A stretch of DNA of 64,000 nucleotides from assembly GCA_037953745.1 (NCBI GenBank), contig JBAKBP010003159.1, positions 1 through 64,000 of the forward strand. Reading direction: 5' to 3'. The translations under genes and the position numbers were made by a program. This DNA is from Lithodes maja (taxonomy: Eukaryota; Arthropoda; Malacostraca; Decapoda; Lithodidae). Below the pieces are notes generated by a model that made no database searches, had not been told where the DNA came from, and saw nothing but the letters and a program-made list of their open reading frames with translations. How positions within the stretch are numbered: the stretch's first letter is position 1; each line of letters opens with the position of its first letter. Below, one piece after another: positions 54,983 through 64,000 of this stretch.

Positions 54983-57900
54983 AAGACAAATATGATGTTG
55001 TTAAATCCACTGAGAAACTTTGGTATCCTAAATTAATAAAACATAAGACCTACTGCATTAAGATGCACTATCACTGCAGGACAAATATGATGCACAACTG
55101 TCAGAATCACTTCCGCTGTCATCATCGCTGCTCTCCATTTGTGGATGACTTGAAATTTTTAGAAGATCCAGGAATGATGGAAGTGCAGGTTGGGTATAGC
55201 GTACTGGGAGGCATAAGCCATTTACAAGGTGCCATCCATGGCCAATTGGTGATGGATGATTCTGAAGCTGGAAATTCTTCTGCAGATATGTGAGGTAATT
55301 GGTGGCTCTAAGTGTGGTCGTAGACTGTCAGAATCAGGTACCAGTCTGATGATCTTCTTTTTCTTGAGTACTGACCACTTTGCTGCTCTCACCTCTGCTA
55401 GGGTCTTGTGTTTGGTGTCACAATAGATGTACCGGATAACAAATTTCTGTAAGTCATTGATGATTTCCTGTGTGACTGGGATGATTGTGCCACAACTTTT
55501 AAGGAGGTTGCGAGCTTCTGATGATTTTTCTACACGGTCAACAATAGTTTTCTTGCCTATTCCATAAAAGCCGGAGTTATGGTCGCATCCGGTAAGAACA
55601 TAAAGTGGGATCAAAGACTCCGCCATTGCCTCACTACACAAACACCGAGCATTTATCAGCTGAGATTTGAGTTTCAAGCACAAGAGTCCTGATATTTGCC
55701 GAGCCACATAGGCTGCCTGAACGTAGTTATCAGTATCTTCAGTGTCTATGACAACTGCTTCTGTATACCCTTCTGACCGCAGCTTACCATAAAGAGTGAA
55801 CAGAGCTGTGTCTGCTTCTGCATGGGCATATGTGAGATTCTGCAAAACTTCATCTGTGGTGAGATTCCTTGCTGGTTTGCCAACAACACAGTGTATGAGC
55901 TGAATAGTGGTTGTAGATGCCTTTCTTTTGAAAGCAGCCTTGATAAATGCTTGAAGGCAAACTTTATTCTCTGGCTTACCAAGAAGAGCATGAAAGTCTC
56001 TATTAGAAGGAAATTTGTCCTCTGACTTCATAAACACATTGCAAATGGACTGATTTTTTTTACGGTGTTGTCGTTCACTATCTTTGATGGAGAAGTCTTG
56101 CTCGTACGAGTCATTAACCAAGATAACACATTCTGCATTCGAATGTCTATTCAGGAACTGTGTCCAGATGTTGTTCATCCGTTATCCTTGGTCTGATGGG
56201 TGGTTCACCACGCTTGACTGTTTTGTATGGTTCAATTCTTTGCATCTGGCTCTCAAGTTCTTTGAGGCTATCAGAGAGGTACGAAGGCAAGGTGCTATTT
56301 GCAACTGGTCTATCATCATCTAGAGTAGGTAGATTTAGCTTAGGTAGGTCTGGCTGAACAAACATGACATTTGTACGATGTGATTGGCCACTTCCAGTCA
56401 AAGTGTCACTTTTGAAGTCATCGTTGTCGACTATACATATTGCCGGTGTTCCTTCAGAAAGTTCAAAAGGACACTCAGTTGAATGCTTCAGGTCAGTAAC
56501 TGCACATCATTGTAACTGATTCCCAGGCCATCCTTATGTAATATGTCTACCATTTCTCTGCTCTTTGTCATACCATGTAGCAGTACACCGAGGTTTGTCT
56601 CAAATGCAGTACGTCTTCCAGTGATGTAGCTGGTCAAAATAGATGCAATTGATCTGACTTGGGGCTTGTCATCGACTTCAGACTTTGTGGAGTGCTTTAA
56701 CCAAGTGATGAGCTTCAAGAGGAGATCATTCAGGTCTTCATATTATTCTAGCTCATGTATGTATGGAGGCCAAGGAACAGTTTTTGTTTTGATGATCTGA
56801 TCTCTGAGTCGCCCAGCTACATTCTTCACCAGCTGATCGTCACTTACACCTAGAGAGGATATTGCAGCCTCAAGATATGAACCTGCAGCTCTTGCATCAT
56901 ATACCAGTTCACTCACATTCTTCTGACCTCGTTCATGAAATGCTATGTCATCTCCAAATTCATTGATCAGAATTTCCTTCACGAAACTGGACTTTGCTGT
57001 GGAATAGTAACCATAATTTGAAGTAATGCCTTTGTAATCCTTTACAAGACCTTGCAGTGTACGGATTTCATGATCTTCAAAGATAACTTGACGGACATGA
57101 TGAAATTAGATATTTTGGGCCTCTCGAAGATTAACATGTTGCAGATGCTGTTTTTTCATCAGGAAAAGACTCCTTCAGAGGGTTGCTGACATAATTGCGC
57201 CAACATTCACGATGATAACGAATTTCCAATCCAAACGCCGTTCGACTGTATGGGATAGATGCAAGTAGGGTATTCAATCTTTCTCTTATAGGCTCATCTG
57301 ACAGACAAACTGTATGCAACTTGAACCGGTTCCATGCGTCTACTGTTGACAGCAGCAAAAGTTTGGACTTGCCAGGATTACTGGTTTTTTGTGGTCCTTT
57401 CATACACCACACACAGAGATTCTTATCATGAACCACTCCAGTACTAGAACGAAGCTTTTTAGGCACATTTCCTGGGAGTTGTTGACTTGAAGTTGATGCT
57501 TGAACTTCTTCCTGTTCAGATTTCCGTTTACGATTCTGTGCTTGCTGAATATAGCGATTACTACTGATCTGGGTGTAACATTTACTATGCATGTACAGGC
57601 CTTTAGGCCCCTTGTCCCACTCCACTGCTGCATAGGCATGCTGAAATTTATCAAGTTCCTTCCACCGGAAACACTTGCTCCTTAGATTCTCCCACTTTGT
57701 ATCAGATATCTTGTCCGTACTACCATCAGCTATACAGGGATGTTGACATAATATGCATTTTAATCCAGGTCCTGGGTCAGGCACATCACTAACTCCTCTA
57801 CGTTCCATGCTTATGATTCTTCACGCCAAATTCGATGCAACAAACCTGAACAAGAAGGAATTGATCAGTCAACATTCTTGGTTTACATTTTAAATTATAT

Positions 57901-57991
57901 ATTATATTATTTGAGTAAGTTTCAGAGGATCCGTGACCGTGTTTAGGATACCAAAGTTTCTCAGTGGATTTAACAACATCATATTTGTCTT
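54983..57991 (-). mobile_element. TIR DNA transposon X2, diverged relative of X1
   Basis: Inverted ends of 50 bp are perfect or nearly so: 54983-55032 and 57942-57991 (AAGACAAATATGATGTTG..GGTATCCTAAA and its complement). Between them lies a minus-strand gene of the same family as X1. I could not see a target duplication. Confidence 0.7.
55222..57808 (-). pseudogene. X2 transposon protein: zinc fingers and XPG/FEN-1-like block
   Basis: N-terminal part 57808-57131 (225 codons) has two Cys/His fingers: CILCQHPC..YMHSKCYTQ and CVWCMKGP..YHRECWRNY. Middle pieces follow with stops near 57100 and 56743: GDDIAFHERGQKNVSELVYD, then ETNLGVLLHGMTKSREMVD..LGISYNDV (matching the ETP..ISYDRV block of X1). 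The last piece, 56178-55222 (318 codons), holds the nuclease-like block AHAEADTALF, DTEDTDNYV, LTGCDHNSGFYGIGKKT. The GIGKKT stretch is very like the helix-two-turn-helix of FEN-1. No CXC tail as in X1 is visible. Several stops make it a pseudogene. Confidence 0.7.
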
Positions 57992-58413
57992 AGATGTTGA
58001 TAGATATGTATGATGTATATATATATATGTATGATATGTTAGATGTATTAGATATGTAATGGGACTCTAAATCATGAATTATGCCATCCCATTGATTTTC
58101 TTAATTATTTTCTTATTTTCTTAATTATTTGGTAATTAGTTATTAATTATGTCATCCCATTGGTTTTCTGACACCAAAATTAGTGGGAATAGACACCAAA
58201 ATTGTCATTTTTGGCCATTCACTTCAAGAAATAGAACTTTATACATTTTTTAAGATGACGGCGGAGGCCATTTTGAAAAACGTCTAAAATAACAACTTTT
58301 CCGTCATTTTGGTGAGGTGTATGGGGGCTTATTTTTGTTAGCATCAGTTGCCCTTGTTAAATTCATTGAGAAATTTTGGTATCCTAAACACGGTCACGGA
58401 AGCTCTGAAAATG
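57917..58413. repeat. Inverted pair beside X2
   Basis: 58355-58413 (TTGTTAAATTC..GGTATCCTAAACACGGTCACGGA) is an inverted copy of 57917-57975, which overlaps the right TIR of X2. The internal 375 bp include GGAGGCCATTTTGAAAAACG, reminiscent of the X1 TIR. It may be a second, internally deleted element of the X2 family. Confidence 0.6.
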
Positions 58414-59143
58414 ACTCTACCATAGTGTCAACTTGACTTATGTTTGTCATAATGTTTTAATATTGCGTTTTTCCACTTAGCATACTATTATTATTACACT
58501 TAATGTTCAGTTGATATACCTAATAATATCTAATTTATAACTCTTATTATTACACTATCCATTGATCAACATATATTAGGGCACTTTTTCAGGAGCTATA
58601 TTGTTTCTGAATCCCAGACTCCCCTATGTCGTTACTCTCTTAATAAAGGCACTTTAGTTATCAATAGCAAGGCCAAACATGAAAGACAGATGCAAGGTAT
58701 GTAAACATTATTATAATAGTATTATTTAGTGGATTCTGCATGATTTGGTTTGCTTATACTGTATGTCTTATTCTGATAACAAACCTACACATCTCTGTTA
58801 TTGAAACTAATAGTCACTATGGTCATTTTACAATGATTATTATTCAACTCCCTATGACATGATTCTACACTACTACTACTGCTACTACTACAAATTATAA
58901 TACAATAATAATAATTAATAATAATTATGATTGTTATTAGTAATCTAATGAAGCAAATGTTGTGAAGGAAGATGTATTACACATCTTTTAATAACTATGT
59001 ATTGATTATCCTAACGATTGCAATAATGTCCATACTAGCTATCGGTGGTAAAGTTAGTTACCTTATAAAAGTACCTACACCAGTGTATTCATCTATAACA
59101 ATTTACATATTTATGATTATATGGTATATACCTGTATATATAC
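58414..59143. other. AT-rich, no gene
   Basis: Contains a TACTACTAC repeat near 58870 and ATAATA runs. No coding signal. Confidence 0.5.
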
Positions 59144-59145
59144 CG

Positions 59146-59182
<37 letters not shown>
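59144..59182. repeat. (TA)n microsatellite
   Basis: Target site of the solo LTR that follows. Confidence 0.9.
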
Positions 59183-59185
<3 letters not shown>

Positions 59186-60955
59186 GATGTTAACCACTCC
59201 GTTAGAACCGCATGGCTTGTCCTACAGTGACTCGCTAGGATCGCCAGGGCAGTGGATGGGGCTACAGTTTATGTATTAGAGTGTGCTTTATTTCATATGA
59301 AAGCTCGTGTCATGGGCAGTCCAGAAAGGCTCTTTGTTTTCACCCATGTCAAGGCTTTATATATTTAATTGTAAAGTATATGTTTTATCATTAACTAGTA
59401 ATGATGGGATCTGGGAGAGAGAGAGAGAGTAGAACAGAGTGAGAGGGAGCGCGCAGTCTTTTTGTCCCGCTCGATGACGTCACGGCTGGCTGCCTCGTGG
59501 GGGTTGGTTGAGAGAGGTCCTTACCATGCTGCTAGCTCCCTTGCTAGTGGCTAGAGGACTTGTAACCACTTTTTTCCCACGCGCCTCGAGCTAGTGCGAG
59601 TATATATACAGTTCCTCGCCACTCTCTCCCTCAGATCTGGTTTCTAGAACGCATCTATCTTATCCCTTGCTATCTGTCCCCCTCTCCGCACCTGAGAACC
59701 TTTTCCTCTGCCTATCTCTCTCATTTTCCATATCTTTCACCACCTTTTATTAACATTATATCCCCTCTGGTAAACTCTGCAAAATCAGCTTCATGCTGGC
59801 CAGTTGTATTGTGCGTTAAGGTCTGATATAACCTATGTATGTTTAGTTGTTAAGATAAGTTGATCACGAAGCATTGGTTGGCTTTCATATTGCCGCTTCC
59901 TATAATTATTAGGGTTCTGCTGGATTAGATAATGCTAGACTAGGGGTCTGATATTATAAGGTATTGTTTCCTATGAGTGCTGGCTTTAGGAAAAAGCTGC
60001 ACGACATACCTGAGAACTGGAGTTGATTGAGTAAATTCTAGTCTGTGAGAGTAGAGCATGCACGAATGAGGGCTTTTTGCCTATACCATTCTGCACTGTT
60101 CTAAGCTCGTTTGTCTTTGAGGTACGCCAGGAGAACGCTTAATACTTCAGTATTAAGGTTTCTCAAGAGAGCTACCCTTCCCTATAACGTAATATTTGAC
60201 GCACAGACTTGAGATTTGCACTAGGCTATGCGGCATGCCATGCGCACCAGTATCTCGTATCATTGACTCTAGCTAGACTTTATCAGTCACCGTAGACATT
60301 AAGTATATTAACCTAATTACTCTTTTTATGCATACCCATTTATTATTACACAAGCATTTCGCAGCCTAGTTTGATGTATGGAGACACAAACGACTTAGGC
60401 TCTTTTTGTTGATAGGAATACTGCATTGTCGTGGCGATTATTATTGTTGTAGTGTTTAGGATATTCTTGGCTCCGACGGCATTATATATTCTGCCTTTTT
60501 GTGTGCATAGCCTGCCCGAGCATTGTTCCGCTGCCTGCCTTTTTGGGTTCCATTTCCGATACGAGCATCTTTATAGCATCTAACATTTAAAGAAGATTCC
60601 TTGTTAGTGTTGAAGGACTTTAGTGCACTTTCTTTCATGCAGGAGTGCCTGACATTTATTGATTAAAGTAACGTAAGCTGTAACTTCTCTTACCACCTTA
60701 CTTTGCATACCATAACCAAGCACCTTCGGTTATAGGTAGTAGTAGGCTGTTTTCACATAACATTAAGCCTAGAGTAGACGCACATTTATTGAGAGTTTGA
60801 TAGCCTATTATTGCATATAGAACTCTGTAGAGTATTTGTGTTCTTTGTTCACTGGGAATATACATCAGAGGTTGGATCTAGCGCTTTCCGTTGTAGCATT
60901 TATGCCATTACTAGTCCAATGAATAAGAGCCCTGATATATTTGAACCTCAGTCGT

Positions 60956-60959
<4 letters not shown>
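59183..60959 (+). repeat. Solo long LTR (about 1.78 kb)
   Basis: Starts TGTGATG and ends CGTAACA, flanked on both sides by TA repeats, so the target duplication cannot be resolved. It shares the 5' block CTCGCTAGGATCG..CAGGGCAG with the LTR at 22698-24563. No internal element on either side, hence a solo LTR. GA repeat at 59415-59428. Confidence 0.75.
59601..59610 (+). promoter_or_regulatory. Candidate TATA box of the solo LTR
   Basis: TATATATACA about 420 bp from the LTR start, followed by a pyrimidine-rich stretch, matching the layout of the other LTR. Confidence 0.45.
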
Positions 60960-60991
<32 letters not shown>

Positions 60992-61010
60992 TATATATAT
61001 ACAGGCCAGC

Positions 61011-61245
61011 CGTCCGGCTGGCCCAGTTGATAGCGTGCCTGATTCCCATCTTGAAGTTCTCGCGTTCAATCCCCGCTCAGATTGAAAAGTTTGTCTGGGA
61101 TAATTATAGCCGTCGGTTACTATCACCCCATGAGCGCGGGGGTAATGGTCTCTGGTACAGTAAAGAAAGCCAAGCGCTTATGAATCTTCGAAGGAGGAGA
61201 TACGGGCACTATAATACAGTAAGTAACCAGAAGATTATTATTATT
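61011..61245 (+). mobile_element. tRNA-derived SINE
   Basis: Head contains a polymerase III A box (TGGCCCAGTTGATAGCG at 61019) and B box (CGTTCAATCCCC at 61063) at tRNA spacing. It continues into an unrelated body of about 150 bp and ends in a TTATTATTA tail. TA repeats lie on both sides. The 3' body does not match any LINE end in this window. Confidence 0.75.
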
Positions 61246-61267
61246 ATATATATATATATATATATAT

Positions 61268-62609
61268 GTTTCACAAATGTCCACTTACTCCAATATACTA
61301 TTAACTGGCACGTGCCCAGACATCTTCTGCCCGAGCTCGAATGCAAGTTTTCTAAGTTTTGAAAACTGATACAAAAAGAAGAAAAATATATGGCCAGGAA
61401 AAAGGTAAAATAATATTGTCCATAAAAATCTAGCCATGTAAAGGTATGTTGGAGCTAATAAACCCAATGTGGACCTGAATGTGTGTGAGTTTGTGCTTTT
61501 TATCTGTGTTTATTTGTTGTTTTATGTTGTTTTTGTGTTTTCCCTGTTCTTGCTCTATCTTGAGTCGGCTACCCCCAAAATGGGGATTGGGCCTGAGCAT
61601 ATAGATAGATAGAATAAACCCAATCATAATATAAGGGTAAAGAGGCATATCATTACGAACATATATATTGTATGCCTATTATCTACCCGTTTTGTATCCT
61701 TTTATTTGTACAGTGTATCTTACTGTATTCCTGTGGTACTTCAATAAAGAGATGATGTCAATTTATTTGTTTTTTATAATAAAGTCCTATATAATATAAT
61801 TATGTAGAGTAAAGGATTCTGCATACATATAATAAATAACATACATCCATGTCATCCTCCATTAACCATATTTGATGTGAAGTGGATCTATATTCACTAC
61901 GTCAGTCACTTCATTAGTTTAGATATTTTAAGACGTTTCACCGTATTAGTTTAGCTATTATAAAACATTTGACCTCATTCGGGAATTTAGATAAAGAGGT
62001 TAATTTACATATCACTGGTACATGAAATATCCCAACAAATAGTTATAATATATTTACCAACGACGATGGGTGTAATCCAGTCCCCCACACACGGCTAGTT
62101 CAATTGCATGACATGTAGGAATGTTCACATAATACAATATCGATACAATGAACTTAGCTTAAGAGGACTGGTGATGTAGGACTGTTGTTAATATTGTTGT
62201 AGATTAATATTTGTAGCACATGGTGAACTGTGAGTTGAGTCAGAGCCGGGGGAGGAGATGTTGACTATATGGTGTTGCTTGAGAGACTAAAGGGCCGGCG
62301 TCCGATCGCTTCGCGAAATTACATATGGCTGCCGGCTCATAATAATTATAACCCAAAACTTGGTTTCATAATACATCTAGAGCTGATGTAGATATTTATA
62401 CATTACAGTTAATATTTAACCCAACTTAAGAATAAACTACAATACACAAAGAACCAGCCGAAATCGTACAAGCGATACGATACCGCCAAATTCAAATGTC
62501 CTATTGGACCAAAACCTGTCGGGATCATTACCCTATTCCCGACATATTGCCCGCCACCAAAAATGATATACAGGAGCTATATACAGAGAACAAAAAAAGG
62601 ACATCGAAG
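61268..62609. other. Non-coding, possible BEL/Pao 3' region
   Basis: AT-rich. Near 62517-62545 the minus strand reads TGTCGGGAATAGG...CCCGACA, a possible LTR start after the BEL pol gene, but I could not fix the LTR end. AGAT run near 61603. Confidence 0.35.
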
Positions 62610-64000
62610 TCAAAGATCACCTTGTTTGATCTTAGATCTCCAAAGATCCACGGAACTCATAGCAGTCCTCCTTTTGGGACGAGCGCCACCTGAAGCCTGA
62701 GGAGGATCATCCTTCTCATCATCAGCTGCCCCACCTTGAGGAGCACTGTCACCAGCACTCTCCCGCGGAGGGGTATCAGTAGAGACGCCAGGATCATCCG
62801 GCAGTTCTACATCCTGCTCCAAGGGATATAACCTTACGACTGGGCGAGTAGTAACCCCAGTCGAAGTTCGTATTCTAGCAACCCTTATAAGACCATCAAT
62901 GCCCTGGAACAAATCGATAATCCTCCCAAGCTTCCAAAATAACCTAGGACGCTCATCATGAATCAGGACGATATCCCCGATATGAGGCCATCGTTGATTC
63001 GTCCCTTTGATCTTATGAGAGTGACGCTCGCGAAGAGACAGCAAATATTCTTGGGTCCACCGTTTCCATAGATCGTCGGACACCTTGTTTACATACTGGA
63101 AGCGACGACGTGTGGCGTCAGCATTGCCGAACGTAGGGTCTTGCAGATCTTCGTCATTTACGGACGATCTAGGAAAGGTATTAAGGGTTCGTCCACGTGT
63201 TAGCATAGAAGGCGAAATGGATAAGGTCATCAACATCTGCCGAGGTATAGGTCAAGGGCCTGTCGTTGACTGACATCTCAATTTCTATTAAGATGGTTTG
63301 CAACTCCCGTCTGGTCACCAGTGCCCTTCCTAATACCTTCTTCATGGCAGATTTGACGATACCGATAGTTCTCTCCCAAATCGCCCCGAACCATGGTGCA
63401 CGTGCTGGTATAAATCTCCACTGACAACCCTTCCCAGTGAGGGTAGCCACAACCTGCGGGTCATCCATTAAACTCTGGAGATATTTAGAGGCCCCGACAA
63501 AACAAGTCGCATTATCGCTCATAATAATTTGAGGGAAACCATTGCGGCCTGCAAAGCGTCTTAGAGTATGCAAAAACCCCTCACTGGATAGGTCGTCAAT
63601 CAATTCAATGTGAATCGCTCTGGTTACTGCACATGTGAATAGGACGGCATATACCTTTATGATATTACCGGGCGATTCTCTAACATGAATCGCTCCGGTG
63701 TAGTCTACCCCGGTTACCTGAAATGGTTCAGTCCTTTTTGCCCTGAACTCAGGCAAGGGAGGTAGATCAACTGGGGAGTAAGGCTTACCCTGTAATCTTT
63801 TACAGATAGTACAGCTATTGTGGATCCCTTTAATTGCTTGTCGCATCTTAGGGATCCACCAACGTTGTCGCATATACGCCAGAACATAATTTACGCCAAA
63901 ATGTAGGCAGGTCCGATGGCATTGGCGAATCAACATTTTGGTAATCAAATGAGAGGAGCTAAGGAGGACAGGATATTTCGCAGAATCAGTAATGTCCGCT
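62610..64000 (-). pseudogene. BEL/Pao pol: integrase and C-terminal domain, frameshifted, cut by window end
   Basis: The frame from the right edge to 63181 holds an H-H-C-C zinc finger (HRTCLHFGVNYVLAYMRQRWW ends in two blocks with CTICKRLQ), integrase core GVDYTGAIHV, IIMSDNATCF and WERTIGIVKSAMKKVLG, and VNDRPLTYTS. Near 63215-63235 the frame shifts by one base, and 63236-62610 continues with LTRGRTLN, KRWTQEYLLSLRERH and GDIVLIHDE.PR.FWKLGRI, the usual C-terminal domain of BEL/Pao polyproteins. One indel is the only visible defect. Protease, RT and RNase H lie beyond the window. Confidence 0.87.

Noticed and set aside
61011..61085. Functional tRNA gene
   Set aside because: The A and B boxes are good, but the acceptor stem does not pair and a SINE body and tail follow.

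Overview
The window is eukaryotic repeat DNA. I recognise no single-copy host gene, no rRNA gene and no bacterial-style operon. Almost all supportable content is transposable elements: DIRS, Penelope-like, non-LTR (CR1/Jockey-like and I/Nimb-like), Ty3/Gypsy, BEL/Pao, Tc1/mariner, TTAA-flanked MITEs and a TIR transposon family with an XPG/FEN-1-like nuclease block. Satellites and microsatellites fill much of the rest. The element mix and the sequence of the non-LTR protein around 20.4-22.7 kb suggest an arthropod, most likely a decapod crustacean; this is an inference.

Layout. 1-7.6 kb: a coding DIRS element, E1, on the minus strand, running off the left edge. 7.7-11.8 kb: minisatellite, MITEs and a decayed Penelope-like element. 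11.8-18.3 kb: a second DIRS, E2, on the plus strand with inverted terminal repeats and an internal complementary region. 18.5-26.5 kb: MITE, CR1-like LINE, a long LTR and the end of a Gypsy pol gene. 26.5-33.1 kb: a third DIRS, E3, almost identical to E2. 33.3-36.7 kb: a 465-bp higher-order satellite abutting a LINE with an esterase ORF1. 37-42 kb: several MITEs and fold-back repeats. 42-50 kb: a candidate long LTR and a 3.65-kb nuclease-type transposon with a 3-bp target duplication. 50-54.2 kb: a Tc1-like transposase split by a nested LINE. 54.7-58.4 kb: a second, diverged nuclease-type transposon. 59-64 kb: a solo LTR, a tRNA-derived SINE and the 3' end of a BEL/Pao pol gene.

Main discovery candidate. 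E2 and E3 are versions of E1 in which most sense-strand adenines of the interior have been replaced by C, G or T while other bases are largely unchanged. In three hand alignments roughly two thirds of E1 adenines differ, against about one in twenty of the other bases. The change starts inside gag and stops near a poly-G tract just past the recombinase stop codon; the terminal repeats and 5' UTR are spared where E1 allows comparison. The reverse transcriptase catalytic aspartates are lost, yet E2 and E3 (about 99.9% identical) sit in different flanks with intact ITRs and ICR, so they appear to have moved in trans. The spectrum matches neither ADAR (A to G) nor APOBEC (C to T) and recalls the adenine-specific mutagenesis of prokaryotic diversity-generating retroelements, which to my knowledge has not been described for DIRS elements. 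Loss of A removes stop codons, which explains the many long spurious reading frames in E2 and E3.
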